Part shown: positions 28,113 through 36,860 of the stretch, piece by piece
Position numbering within the stretch: the stretch's first letter is position 1
Layout of the letters: each line of letters begins with the position of its first letter
Assembly (NCBI RefSeq): GCF_024124665.1
Contig: NZ_JAMXSB010000018.1
Coordinates: 62,001 to 126,000, forward strand
Direction of reading: 5' to 3'
From: Pleionea sp. CnH1-48
GTDB taxonomy: Bacteria; Pseudomonadota; Gammaproteobacteria; Enterobacterales; Kangiellaceae
Length of the DNA stretch: 64,000 nt
Made by a program: the position numbers and the translations under genes
Notes under the pieces: model-generated
Databases searched by the model: none
Seen by the model: the letters and a program-made list of their open reading frames with translations, nothing else
What the model was told of the DNA's origin: nothing

Positions 28113-28913
28113 ATGGGTAAGAGCAGCAAATACGTCGCCCGTAAGGCGGATGAAAACGGTTTTATTCATTACACAGACGAAGAGCATCAGATCTGGAGCG
28201 AGCTATATGAGCGTCAGATCAAACTGATTGATGGCAAAGCCTGCGATGAATACATGGAAGGTTTGGATATTTTAAATCTGCCTAAAGATCGTATTCCTCA
28301 GCTTGAAGAAGTGTCTTCGATACTTCGCAAGAAAACAGGCTGGGAAGTTGCCTGGGTCCCTGCGTTAATTTCGTTCGAAAAATTCTTCGCTTTATTGGCC
28401 GATAAGAAATTTCCTTGTGCGACTTTTATTCGTACTCGAGAAGAAATGAACTACTTGCAAGAGCCAGATGTTTTTCACGAAATTTTTGGTCACTGTGCCA
28501 TGTTAACCAATCCTTACTTTGCTGAGTTTACTCACACTTATGGGCGTTTAGGTGCTAATGCCGATAAGCAATATCATGTATGGTTGGCGCGACTGTATTG
28601 GTTTACGGTTGAGTTCGGTTTAATTAAAACCGGACAAGGTGATCGCATTTATGGTGGCGGAATTTTATCGTCTATCGGTGAGTCTCAGTATGCGCTCAGC
28701 GATGAGCCCGAGCATCGTCCTTTTGATATTATGAATGTTCTGCGTACGCCTTATCGTATCGATATTATGCAGCCTATTTATTTCTGCATCGAAGATATGA
28801 AGCAGTTGTTTGATATTGCTCACATGGACATTATGTCTCATGTTAAAGAAGCAAAAAGCTTAGGTTTGTTCGAGCCCACTTATCCGCCTAAAGAAGATAA
28901 AATGGCGAGTTAA
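28113..28913 (+). CDS. phhA: Phenylalanine 4-monooxygenase
   Basis: This 266-residue, pterin-dependent non-haem iron enzyme converts phenylalanine to tyrosine. Iron ligands His122 and His127 lie in FHEIFGHC and Glu167 in FTVEFGL. IYGGGILSS and PYRIDIMQP are family features. ATG 28113 (MGKSSKYVAR) is chosen over 28101 because GAGG lies 6 bases upstream and it aligns with Pseudomonas PhhA. A pterin carbinolamine dehydratase (phhB), often adjacent, is absent. The gene heads the aromatic block but ends in its own terminator before the regulator. Confidence 0.96.
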   Translation: MGKSSKYVARKADENGFIHYTDEEHQIWSELYERQIKLIDGKACDEYMEGLDILNLPKDRIPQLEEVSSILRKKTGWEVAWVPALISFEKFFALLADKKFPCATFIRTREEMNYLQEPDVFHEIFGHCAMLTNPYFAEFTHTYGRLGANADKQYHVWLARLYWFTVEFGLIKTGQGDRIYGGGILSSIGESQYALSDEPEHRPFDIMNVLRTPYRIDIMQPIYFCIEDMKQLFDIAHMDIMSHVKEAKSLGLFEPTYPPKEDKMAS

Positions 28914-28934
28914 GTCTGCTCTATTATGTTGAGT

Positions 28935-28967
28935 AAAAATGGCGCTGTTTACAGCGCCATTTTTTTA
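28935..28967 (+). terminator. Terminator after phhA
   Basis: ATGGCGCTGT and ACAGCGCCAT form a perfect 10-bp stem with a two-base loop, flanked by an A-run and TTTTTTTAT. It separates phhA from the regulator gene. Confidence 0.85.
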
Positions 28968-29033
28968 TCCGAAGATGTAGGCTGAGAGTATTTTAAAATG
29001 CAAGGGCATAGTTATTTTGCCAGGGTGTGATGT

Positions 29034-30578
29034 GTGATCCGATTAGTTCTGACCTGTGATGATCGACTTGGACTGACTCAGGAGGTGCTTACCTGTCTGG
29101 TGGAGCATGCAATAGACTTACGCGGCATTGAACTGGCCGAGCGTAAGCTCTACTTAAAAATTAAAGCAATCGACTCTGTTCCCTTGCAAAAGTTGATGCA
29201 ACAGATGCTCGTTATCGAAGGTATACACGATTGGCAACTCGTCGAATTGATGCCCGGTGAAAGAGAGCATATTGAAATTCAGGCTTTGATCACAGGCTAT
29301 CCAGAAGCGGCTGCATCATTCGACTCAGAAGGTGTTTTGTTGGCAGCCAGTCCGGCTTTTTTTCGTTTATTTCAGATGGAATCAAACGCCGTTGTTGAGC
29401 CTGTTTGTCTAAAAGATATTTTTCCGCATCAGGAAGGCACTTTACTCACTTTGATCCGAGCCGGTTATGGCCAGCATACGTTAATCTTTGGCGATAAAAC
29501 GTTGTTGGTTGAATTGTTTCCGTTAGAGCAACAAGAGGGCATCGAGCCTGTTGGTCGTGCGGGGGCTGTGGTTATTTTTCGTGAGCCAGTGCAGGTCGCG
29601 CAGCAAATTGAACGGTGGCAACGCAGTAAAAATATCGGGTTTGAACAGGTTGTTGCTGTGAGCGATGCGATGACCAATGTGTTGGAGCAGGCTAAACAAA
29701 TTGGGCAACTGGACGCGCCTCTATTGATAGAGGGCGAGACAGGCGTTGGCAAAGAGTTGATAGCTCGTTGCTGTCATCATTTACGCTCTAAAGATAAACC
29801 CTTTATGGCGCTAAATTGTGCTGCTTTACCAGATAATGCGGCTGAACATGAACTCTTTGGATATGCCAGCGGAGCATTTGAAGGAGCAGTAGAAGGCGGC
29901 AAGCCAGGTTTGCTGGAACTCGCTCATGGCGGAACTCTGTGTTTTGACGAAATCGGCGAGATGTCGCCTTATCTACAGGTGAAGCTGCTGCGGTTCTTGG
30001 AAGAAGGCGCCTTTCGCCGAGTCGGCACCAACGATGAAGTTCGTGTGAATGTGCGTGTTGTGGCGACGACGCAAAAAGATCTGCGCTCTTTATGCGAGCA
30101 ACAATTGTTTCGAGAAGATCTTTTCTATCGATTGAATGTACTTAATTTGCAAGTTCCTCCGTTGCGTCGTCGTAAAAATGATATTGAGCCTTTGGCAGAG
30201 TATTTTATTGATATGGCCTGTCAGCGTTTGCAGAAACCCTTGTGCTCATTAACGGTGCGAGCTCGGCAGGCACTAAGGCGCTACAATTGGCCTGGCAATG
30301 TGCGCGAGTTAGAAAATACGATATTTCGAGCGGTCTCTATGACAACCTCGGAACAAATTACCACACGGTTGCTGCACATGCCGATGATGCAGGTGATGGA
30401 TGATGAATTAGACGATCTGGAACAGGTCACTTTGCATCAGGCCATCCATCAGTTTGAGAAGCGGTTACTAGAGCATCTATATCCTCTCTATCCCAGTAGT
30501 CGCAAGTTAGGTCAACGTTTAGGCATCTCGCATACGGCGGTCGCTAAGAAATTAAAACAATTTGGAATAAAAGACTAA
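29034..30578 (+). CDS. tyrR: TyrR/PhhR-family regulator
   Basis: This 514-residue TyrR-type protein has an N-terminal ACT domain (about 1-75, amino-acid sensing), a PAS domain (about 80-190), a central AAA+ domain (about 205-430) and a C-terminal helix-turn-helix (GQRLGISHTAVAKKLKQFGI). The AAA+ domain has Walker A GETGVGKE and Walker B GGTLCFDEIGE. The GAFTGA loop that contacts sigma-54 reads GAFEGA, so action at sigma-70 promoters, as for TyrR, is likely. The GTG start lacks a competing in-frame ATG and follows an AGGGTG site. Its presumed boxes lie just downstream, before hpd. PhhR is an equally good name. Confidence 0.92.
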   Translation: MIRLVLTCDDRLGLTQEVLTCLVEHAIDLRGIELAERKLYLKIKAIDSVPLQKLMQQMLVIEGIHDWQLVELMPGEREHIEIQALITGYPEAAASFDSEGVLLAASPAFFRLFQMESNAVVEPVCLKDIFPHQEGTLLTLIRAGYGQHTLIFGDKTLLVELFPLEQQEGIEPVGRAGAVVIFREPVQVAQQIERWQRSKNIGFEQVVAVSDAMTNVLEQAKQIGQLDAPLLIEGETGVGKELIARCCHHLRSKDKPFMALNCAALPDNAAEHELFGYASGAFEGAVEGGKPGLLELAHGGTLCFDEIGEMSPYLQVKLLRFLEEGAFRRVGTNDEVRVNVRVVATTQKDLRSLCEQQLFREDLFYRLNVLNLQVPPLRRRKNDIEPLAEYFIDMACQRLQKPLCSLTVRARQALRRYNWPGNVRELENTIFRAVSMTTSEQITTRLLHMPMMQVMDDELDDLEQVTLHQAIHQFEKRLLEHLYPLYPSSRKLGQRLGISHTAVAKKLKQFGIKD

Positions 30579-30601
30579 ACGGATGATGCTTTGGTAGCAG
30601 G

Positions 30602-30619
30602 TGTAAACTTTAGTTTACA
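30602..30619. promoter_or_regulatory. TyrR box 1
   Basis: TGTAAA-CTTTAG-TTTACA is an exact match to the TyrR operator TGTAAAN6TTTACA. It lies 24 bases after the tyrR-like stop codon. Confidence 0.85.
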
Positions 30620-30675
30620 CCTGTTAAAGACCCATAAACTTTGAATTTTCAGGCTTTTTCTATTTCAGTGATACC

Positions 30676-30693
30676 TGTAAACTATTGTTTACA
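30676..30693. promoter_or_regulatory. TyrR box 2
   Basis: TGTAAA-CTATTG-TTTACA is a second exact TyrR operator. Its centre is 74 bases from that of box 1, about seven helical turns, and it lies 205 bases upstream of hpd. Confidence 0.85.
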
Positions 30694-30897
30694 CTTGATA
30701 AACTGTTTTTTAGATATCTTAAATTATTACATTAAAATCAAGTGTTTATATTCTCGTTAAAATCCCTATAATAGTGTACTAATTGCGACAGAGAGTTTGT
30801 GGGTTTGGTGCTTGGGCCGCCTAAGAGCAGAGCGTTAGATTCTGAGGCCACATCTCTACTTTTACACTTTTGATTTATTAACTTAAGAGAGCTGGAT

Positions 30898-31974
30898 ATG
30901 ACTGACTCTACAATTAATCCTTTAGGCACAGACGGTTTTGAATTTGTTGAGTATGCTGCTCCAAACGCAGAAGGCGTTGAGAAGCTGAAAAAACTTTTTG
31001 CTTTGTTGGGCTTTACGCCTATCGGTAAACACAAGCGCAAAGACGTTACTTTATTCCGTCAAGGCGACATCAACTTTTTAGTTAACGCCGAGAGCGACAG
31101 TTATTTCCGCGAGTTTTCTAACGCTCATGGCCCTTGTGCCTGTGCGATGGCTTTCCGTGTAAAAGACGCTCAAAAAGCTTATGAGCATGCGGTAGCTAAC
31201 GGTGCTAAGCCGTTCGATAAAGCTGATCTTGTTGATGGTGAGTTGAAGGTTCCTGCGGTTTACGGTATTGGCGATTCGGTTCTTTACTTTGTTGACCAGT
31301 ACGGTGAAAAAACGATTTACGACAACGACTTCGAATATTTTGAAGGCGTTGATATTCATCCTGCCGGTGTTGGTTTATACGAGCTTGACCATCTTACGCA
31401 CAATGTTAAGCGCGGTAATATGGATGTATGGTCTGGCTTTTATGAGCGCATCGGTAACTTCCGCGAAATCCGCTACTTCGATATCGAAGGTAAATTAACG
31501 GGTCTATTAAGCCGCGCAATGACAGCTCCTTGTGGCAAGATTCGTATTCCAATTAACGAATCATCTGACGACAAGTCTCAGATTGAAGAGTACTTACGTG
31601 AGTACAATGGTGAAGGTATTCAGCACATCGCTCTGACTGCTGAAGATATTTACGATACCGTTCGTAAGTTACGTGAAATCGGTATGGACTTTATGCCTAC
31701 ACCTGATACTTACTACGAGAAAATCGATACGCGTGTTCCTGGACACGAAGAAAACATCGATAACCTGCGTGAGCTACGTATTTTGGTTGATGGTGCTCCT
31801 GTTGAAGGTGATGGTATCTTATTGCAGATCTTTACTCAGACAGTGATTGGCCCAATCTTCTTTGAGATTATCCAGCGTAAAGGTAATCAGGGCTTCGGTG
31901 AAGGTAACTTTAAAGCTCTATTTGAGTCGATTGAAGAAGACCAAATCCGCCGCGGTGTTATTACCGCCGAGTAA
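30898..31974 (+). CDS. hpd: 4-Hydroxyphenylpyruvate dioxygenase
   Basis: This 358-residue Fe(II) dioxygenase converts 4-hydroxyphenylpyruvate to homogentisate. The iron ligands are His165 (LDHLTHNV), His243 (IQHIAL) and Glu323 (FFEIIQRKG), and GFGEGNFKALFESIE is the C-terminal lid helix. It has two vicinal-oxygen-chelate halves of normal length. It leads the hpd-hmgA-fah run and lies downstream of two TyrR boxes. Expression by aromatic amino acids through the adjacent regulator is the simple inference. Confidence 0.97.
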   Translation: MTDSTINPLGTDGFEFVEYAAPNAEGVEKLKKLFALLGFTPIGKHKRKDVTLFRQGDINFLVNAESDSYFREFSNAHGPCACAMAFRVKDAQKAYEHAVANGAKPFDKADLVDGELKVPAVYGIGDSVLYFVDQYGEKTIYDNDFEYFEGVDIHPAGVGLYELDHLTHNVKRGNMDVWSGFYERIGNFREIRYFDIEGKLTGLLSRAMTAPCGKIRIPINESSDDKSQIEEYLREYNGEGIQHIALTAEDIYDTVRKLREIGMDFMPTPDTYYEKIDTRVPGHEENIDNLRELRILVDGAPVEGDGILLQIFTQTVIGPIFFEIIQRKGNQGFGEGNFKALFESIEEDQIRRGVITAE

Positions 31975-31995
31975 TTGATTCCATCACATAAAGGC

Positions 31996-32024
31996 GGCTA
32001 ACTTATGTTAGTCGTTTTTATTTT
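31996..32024 (+). terminator. Weak terminator-like hairpin between hpd and hmgA
   Basis: GGCTAAC and GTTAGTC form a 7-bp stem (one G-U pair) with loop TTAT, followed by GTTTTTATTTT. It could reduce read-through into hmgA. Confidence 0.5.
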
Positions 32025-32044
32025 GACTATTGGGAGAATTGTTT

Positions 32045-33175
32045 ATGCGTAAATGGATCTCTTTTCCTCATAAAGAGGGGACCATTTCTCGTCAGGCTCA
32101 CGCTGACTTTCCAGAAGAAGCTATCTATGAGCGTGAAGCAGGGCGCAGCGGTTTCTTTGGCCCAACGGCTCACTTCCACCATCAACGACCACCTACAAGC
32201 TGGGATAGCTGGGAAGGCCCATTGCGTCCGCGAGCATTTGATTTAAATCAAATGAATGTGACGGCACCAACGCCTTTTGAAGCACCTCTGGTATTGCATA
32301 ATGCAGCCTGTAAATTCCGTTTATGGCGTTGTGAAGGCAATATGAAGTCATTGGTGCGTAACGCGGACGGCGATGATCTATTATTTGTTCATGAAGGCAG
32401 TGGTTCATTGTTCTGTGACTATGGACACATGGACATTCGTGATGGCGATTATGTGGTCATTCCGCGCGGAACTATGTGGCGTTTAGAAACCGAATCATCA
32501 ATGACTCTGTTGGTGATTGAGGCAACTAACGACTCTTATCAATTACCAGAAAAAGGTTTGGTGGGACCGCAGGCGATTTTTGATCCGGCGATGTTGGATG
32601 TACCAGAAATCAACGATACGTTTAAAGCGCAGCAAACGGATGACTCTTGGACCGTTAAGATTAAACGCCTTGATGAGATCTCAACGGTAAGTTACTCCTA
32701 CAGTCCTCTTGATGCATTAGGCTGGCACGGTGATTTGGCGGTTGTACGCATTAACTGGCGTGATATTCGTCCTCTGATGTCTCATCGATACCACTTACCG
32801 CCTTCTGCTCACACTACCTTTGTTGCGAGTCGTTTTGTGGTTTGTACTTTTGTACCGCGACCAATTGAGTCGGATCCTGGCGCTTTGAAAGTACCTTTTT
32901 ATCACAACAACGATGATTTTGATGAAGTGCTGTTCTATCATGCGGGTGACTTCTTTAGCCGTGATAATATTGATGCGGGCATGATCACTTTCCATCCTTC
33001 TGGTTTCACTCATGGGCCTCATCCAAAGGCGTTTGAAGCTGGTCGTAATTATGCCAAAAAAGAAACCGATGAAGTGGCTGTGATGCTGGATACGCGTGAT
33101 CCATTGCAGGTAGGGGAGAGTACCTCAGCCGTTGAAAATCCAGCCTATGCTGATAGCTGGAAAGCAAAAGACTAA
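32045..33175 (+). CDS. hmgA: Homogentisate 1,2-dioxygenase
   Basis: This encodes 376 residues from ATG 32045, which GGGAGA supports; the frame extends to a TTG at 32030. It opens the ring of homogentisate to maleylacetoacetate. Cupin features include FVHEGSGSLF, GDYVVIPRGTMWRLE, DEVLFYHAGDFFS and the metal-region HPSGFTHGPHPKAFE. The length is of the compact bacterial form rather than the about 430-residue form seen in Pseudomonas. It lies second in the tyrosine catabolic run. Confidence 0.94.
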   Translation: MRKWISFPHKEGTISRQAHADFPEEAIYEREAGRSGFFGPTAHFHHQRPPTSWDSWEGPLRPRAFDLNQMNVTAPTPFEAPLVLHNAACKFRLWRCEGNMKSLVRNADGDDLLFVHEGSGSLFCDYGHMDIRDGDYVVIPRGTMWRLETESSMTLLVIEATNDSYQLPEKGLVGPQAIFDPAMLDVPEINDTFKAQQTDDSWTVKIKRLDEISTVSYSYSPLDALGWHGDLAVVRINWRDIRPLMSHRYHLPPSAHTTFVASRFVVCTFVPRPIESDPGALKVPFYHNNDDFDEVLFYHAGDFFSRDNIDAGMITFHPSGFTHGPHPKAFEAGRNYAKKETDEVAVMLDTRDPLQVGESTSAVENPAYADSWKAKD

Positions 33176-33232
33176 TCTGTTAGCTCATTAGTTCTGAGTT
33201 AATAAAACGAATGATAATTGAGAATGTAACCC

Positions 33233-34219
33233 ATGAAATTAGCATCCTTAAAAAACAATACTCGTGACGGCCAGTTAGTGGTTGTTAGCCGTGACTTAAC
33301 TAAAGCGGTAGCGGTTCCTCATGTGGCTGCAACTATGCAGGCGTTGCTTGATAACTGGGCTGAGCTTTCACCTAAAGCCGAAGAAGTGTATGCGGCGTTG
33401 AATAATGGTGAAGTCGACGGCGCTTTCGATTTTGATCAAACCAAGTGCGAATCACCGCTTCCTCGAGCTTATCAGTGGGCCGATGGCAGTGCTTATGTGA
33501 ATCACGTTGAGCTAGTGCGTAAAGCGCGTGGCGCAGAGATGCCAGAAACTTTCTGGACTGATCCGCTGATGTATCAAGGTGGCAGCGATGCATTTTTGGG
33601 GCCTCGTGATGACATAGAAATGGCATCTGAAGACTATGGCATCGATATGGAATCTGAAGTAGCGGTTATTACTGATGATTTGCCTATGGCACCAACGATT
33701 GAAGAAGCGCGCGACTCTATCCGCTTATTAATGTTGGTTAACGATGTGTCTTTGCGTAATTTGATTCCTGGAGAATTAGCGAAAGGTTTTGGTTTCTTCC
33801 AAAGTAAGCCTTCTAGCGCGTTTTCTCCGGTCGCTGTTACACCAGATGAAATGGGCGATGCTTGGGATGGTTATAAAGTAAACTTACCATTAGTGACTCA
33901 TTTGAATGACGAGCTGTTTGGTCAGCCAAACTGCGGCGTTGACATGACATTTGATTTCCCTACCATTGTGCGTCATGCTGCTAAAACACGTCCATTAGGT
34001 GCGGGAGCGATTGTTGGTTCAGGTACTATCTCTAACTATGATCGCAGCGCGGGTTCTAGCTGCTTGGCCGAAAAACGTATGCTGGAAACCATTGCCAATG
34101 GTAAGCCTGAAACTTCTTTCATGAAGTTTGGTGATAAAGTGCGCATCGAGATGTTTAATAAAGACGGTGATAACATCTTTGGTACCATTGAACAGAATGT
34201 ACGTGAGTATAAGCGTTAA
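33233..34219 (+). CDS. Fumarylacetoacetate hydrolase family protein (fumarylacetoacetase)
   Basis: This 328-residue FAH-fold protein contains a MESEVAVITDD metal-binding strand, VSLRNLIPGELAKGFGFFQSKPSSAF and PLGAGAIVGSGTISN. In this position after hpd and hmgA it should split fumarylacetoacetate to fumarate and acetoacetate, the last step of tyrosine degradation. The family also includes hydratases and isomerases, so the specific role rests on context. A strong terminator follows, ending the operon before maiA. Confidence 0.93.
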   Translation: MKLASLKNNTRDGQLVVVSRDLTKAVAVPHVAATMQALLDNWAELSPKAEEVYAALNNGEVDGAFDFDQTKCESPLPRAYQWADGSAYVNHVELVRKARGAEMPETFWTDPLMYQGGSDAFLGPRDDIEMASEDYGIDMESEVAVITDDLPMAPTIEEARDSIRLLMLVNDVSLRNLIPGELAKGFGFFQSKPSSAFSPVAVTPDEMGDAWDGYKVNLPLVTHLNDELFGQPNCGVDMTFDFPTIVRHAAKTRPLGAGAIVGSGTISNYDRSAGSSCLAEKRMLETIANGKPETSFMKFGDKVRIEMFNKDGDNIFGTIEQNVREYKR

Positions 34220-34238
34220 TTGATTTCGCTTTTTATTC

Positions 34239-34275
34239 AACGGCCAGGAAATGTGAGTTTTCTGGCCGTTTTGGT
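34239..34275 (+). terminator. Terminator of the hpd-hmgA-fah operon
   Basis: AACGGCCAG and CTGGCCGTT, extended by AAA/TTT pairs around TGTGAG, are followed by TTGGTTTT. It lies between the fah stop and ERIC copy 3. Confidence 0.8.
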
Positions 34276-34304
34276 TTTCAACCTGAGTAACCTAGGCGTT
34301 TAAC

Positions 34305-34424
34305 TATTACCCAAAGTATTTCAAGGCGTAGGCAGCAAGTGAACTCCCTGAACTTAGATGGACTAAGTTATTGGAGAGTGCGGCGCAGCCAACACCGCAG
34401 TACCCTAAAAAGACAACGGGTATA
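34305..34424 (+). repeat. ERIC-like element, copy 3 (degenerate)
   Basis: It starts TATTACCC and ends GGGTATA, about 120 bases. The core is diverged (GAACTCCCTGAACTTAG, ACTAAGTTATTGGAGAG) but the GCGCAGCCAACACCGC block is shared with copy 2. It lies between the fah terminator and maiA. Confidence 0.75.
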
Positions 34425-34455
34425 TCCTGCAACTGGATGAGAGAGGATTATTAAT

Positions 34456-35106
34456 ATGCTCAAACTATTTGGCTATTGGCGTTCTACCGCAGCTTATCGC
34501 GTTCGTATTGCATTGAACATAAAGCAAGTACCTTATGAAAATTTATCCGTTCATTTGGTTAAAGATGGCGGCGAACAGCACAAATCAGAATATCGAGCAT
34601 TAAACCCGCAAGGTCTGGTGCCAACATTGGTTGACGGAGAGCTGAAGTTAAGCCAATCCATGGCGATTTTGGAGTACTTGGAAGAAAAATATCCCAGCCC
34701 TGCATTGTTGCCAGCGAACCTACAGTTACGTGCAGAAATTCGCGCCTTCTGTCAGATGATTGCCTGTGATATTCATCCGCTGAATAATTTGCGTGTTCTC
34801 AAATATCTTGCTGGACCTTTGTCGGTAGCAGATGAGCAAAAAAATCAGTGGTATGCGCACTGGATCACAGAAGGCTTTAAAGCTGTTGAATCTTTAGCCA
34901 GTCAATACTCAGACAAAGGACCATTTTGCTTTGGTCGTGAACTTTCTATGGCCGATATGTGTCTTATTCCTCAGATATATAATGCACATCGGTTTAATGT
35001 GCCACTGGATGCGTTTCCTCGGTTAGTTAGCATTAATGAGCACTGTTTGTCATTAGCTGCTTTTCGGGATGCATTGCCCGAAAGTCAACCCGATGCGGTC
35101 AGTTAA
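34456..35106 (+). CDS. maiA: Maleylacetoacetate isomerase
   Basis: This 216-residue zeta-class glutathione transferase isomerises maleylacetoacetate to fumarylacetoacetate using glutathione. The N-terminal signature reads FGYWRSTAAYRVRIALNIK; the usual SSxxS motif is changed to RSTAAY, which keeps a Ser/Thr near the cofactor. ALNPQGLVPTLVDGE and LSQSMAILEYLEE are standard glutathione-site features. It is separated from fah by a terminator and an ERIC-like element, so it probably has its own promoter. Confidence 0.94.
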   Translation: MLKLFGYWRSTAAYRVRIALNIKQVPYENLSVHLVKDGGEQHKSEYRALNPQGLVPTLVDGELKLSQSMAILEYLEEKYPSPALLPANLQLRAEIRAFCQMIACDIHPLNNLRVLKYLAGPLSVADEQKNQWYAHWITEGFKAVESLASQYSDKGPFCFGRELSMADMCLIPQIYNAHRFNVPLDAFPRLVSINEHCLSLAAFRDALPESQPDAVS

Positions 35107-35212
35107 CGTTATTTAGTTGAATATGTTGCTTGTACCCATAGCTCACTGATATATACTAGCTGCCGAAAATTCGGACTGAATAACAAGATTTAAAGAATCA
35201 CAAGGTGTATGA

Positions 35213-36592
35213 ATGCGAATGGTTAAATCCACCTGCGCTGTGTTGATAAGCGCTCTAACCTGTTCTGCGGTAAGTGCTGCAGAGTACTATGATGTTATTG
35301 ATTTAGGTCGTTTAGGTGATGATACCCTCGCCCTCAACCAACGTGCCTCCTATACGTTTGCTTTGAATGCTAATGGTCTGGTAGCTGGATACAGCTTCGG
35401 ACAATACCCGCATCCAGACGGCGAGAGTGATGCCTTGTTTGGTAATCGCCCTGTTTCTTATGCTGGAACAGCCAATACAGCTCCTGTGAGCTTATTAGCT
35501 GATGATTATTCTGGTGTTGGTGCTGCATTTGGTATGAACGACACAGGTATGCTGGTGGGTGAAGTGAGACCTCATGTTCAAGAAGACATTACTGATGATG
35601 ATGGTAATGTGACTGGTACTCGCACCGTGCTTAAAGATACCCAAGCGGTTATTTTCCAAAATGGCGCAACAACATTCTTAGAGTTTGGTGATGACTATAC
35701 TGCTTTTATGCGCGCCTTTGATGTCAATAATAGCGGCTGGATGGTCGGTGAAGGTCAACGCATATTGACCCGCAACGATGACAACAGTATTGCAACAAGC
35801 GGTGGTCGTGGGTTTTTGTATGACATCAATAACACAACCATCACCAACCTAGAACCCAGCAGTGGTACTGACGGTATTAATTTTTCTAATGCCACGACTA
35901 TCAATAATGCAGGCTTCTTTGCTGGAGTATCAACGATTCTCAATGCTGATAATGCATCGATTCGTCGTGGATACATCGCCTCAATCAATTCTCCTGAAAC
36001 GTTAACTCCTGTAGAAGCTTTGGGCGGTTACGTTCATCGTGTTAATGACATCAACGAAAGCAATGTTGTTGTTGGTATTGCGGCTTTAGAAGGGGAGAGT
36101 GGAATTAATCTCCAGTTTTCTAAGTATGCTGGCTTTATTACAGATACTGCGACTGGAGAAGTTACTAATATCGGTTATCTTGTGGATACGTTAGAACAAT
36201 CTAACGCCATCGGTATCAACGATGCGGGTGTTGTTGTTGGATCTGCGCGTCTTACAAGCTCGCCAGCTTCTTATGCCGGGGTGATTTATGAGAATGGTCA
36301 GCTTGGTGATTTGAATAAGCGCATTGATTGTGATGCGGGCTGGGTTATTGGTGAGGCTAAAGCCATCAATAATGCTGGAGAGATTATCGGTTTTGGAGCT
36401 TTTTTGCAGGAACAGACTGATGGTCGTATGTTGCATGAGCCCCGCGCTTACAAGCTGGTTCCTAGAACAGAGCCTGTTAACCAAAGTTGTAACACCACAA
36501 CAACACCAGATAGTGGCAGCGGATCTCTCGGATGGAGCGCTGGGTTATTATTGTTGCTTGGTTTTGCCAGAAGACGTCAAAACCAGAAATAA
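35213..36592 (+). CDS. DUF3466 family protein with GlyGly-CTERM sorting tail
   Basis: This encodes 459 residues with a signal peptide ending at SAVSA. The body has repeated NxxGxVVG-type blades (LNANGLVAGYS, MNDTGMLVGE, INNAGFFAGVS, INESNVVVGIA, INDAGVVVGSA, INNAGEIIGFG) typical of the DUF3466 beta-propeller-like repeats. The C-terminus is a GlyGly-CTERM signal: GSGSLGW, a hydrophobic helix and RRRQNQK. Such tails are cut by a rhombosortase and direct type II secretion or surface release. AAGGTG supports ATG 35213. No rhombosortase gene is in the window. Confidence 0.88.
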   Translation: MRMVKSTCAVLISALTCSAVSAAEYYDVIDLGRLGDDTLALNQRASYTFALNANGLVAGYSFGQYPHPDGESDALFGNRPVSYAGTANTAPVSLLADDYSGVGAAFGMNDTGMLVGEVRPHVQEDITDDDGNVTGTRTVLKDTQAVIFQNGATTFLEFGDDYTAFMRAFDVNNSGWMVGEGQRILTRNDDNSIATSGGRGFLYDINNTTITNLEPSSGTDGINFSNATTINNAGFFAGVSTILNADNASIRRGYIASINSPETLTPVEALGGYVHRVNDINESNVVVGIAALEGESGINLQFSKYAGFITDTATGEVTNIGYLVDTLEQSNAIGINDAGVVVGSARLTSSPASYAGVIYENGQLGDLNKRIDCDAGWVIGEAKAINNAGEIIGFGAFLQEQTDGRMLHEPRAYKLVPRTEPVNQSCNTTTTPDSGSGSLGWSAGLLLLLGFARRRQNQK

Positions 36593-36620
36593 AAAAAGCG
36601 GCTAAAGCCGCTTTTTTTAT
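36591..36620. terminator. Terminator, DUF3466 gene / small gene
   Basis: An A-run, AGCGGC/GCCGCT and TTTTTTTAT form a stem of about 7 bp. It overlaps the stop of the convergent small gene and probably works in both directions. Confidence 0.8.
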
Positions 36621-36799
36621 TCTAGAATTTCGACCAGATGACGTAGCCCTATGTCTTTATAGAAGCTCTGTTCTTCTGTTACCAGATTAGCAAATAAATT
36701 AATTTGGTCCGTCGTTATCTCATGCTGATTTGCGTTTGCTTGGAGCAAATAAGCACTCTCATCCTGATTATTCGCATCTGGGGTGGTTACATCTAACAT
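36617..36799 (-). CDS. Small acidic protein, unknown
   Basis: This encodes 60 residues, polar and Gln/Asn/Glu-rich with no Cys, signal or membrane segment (LDVTTPDANNQDESAYLLQAN, ending YKDIGLRHLVEILE). An excellent AGGAGG at 36805-36810 precedes two adjacent ATGs. The second (36799) is chosen because the spacing is 5 bases rather than 2. The strong ribosome site argues that it is real. It follows another small minus-strand gene with a gap of about 60 bases. I do not recognise a family. Confidence 0.5.
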   Translation of the reverse strand: MLDVTTPDANNQDESAYLLQANANQHEITTDQINLFANLVTEEQSFYKDIGLRHLVEILE

Positions 36800-36860
36800 C
36801 ATACCCTCCTGCTACTCAGTTTTAGTGCATCTATCGTAATAGTGATAGATTTCAATTCTA

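Larger units (their letters stand above)
30579..30897 (+). other. hpd promoter region
   Basis: These 319 bases follow the regulator gene. They contain two perfect TyrR boxes in the first third, then an AT-rich stretch and a purine-rich AAGAGAG before the hpd ATG. No gene is seen. Confidence 0.6.
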
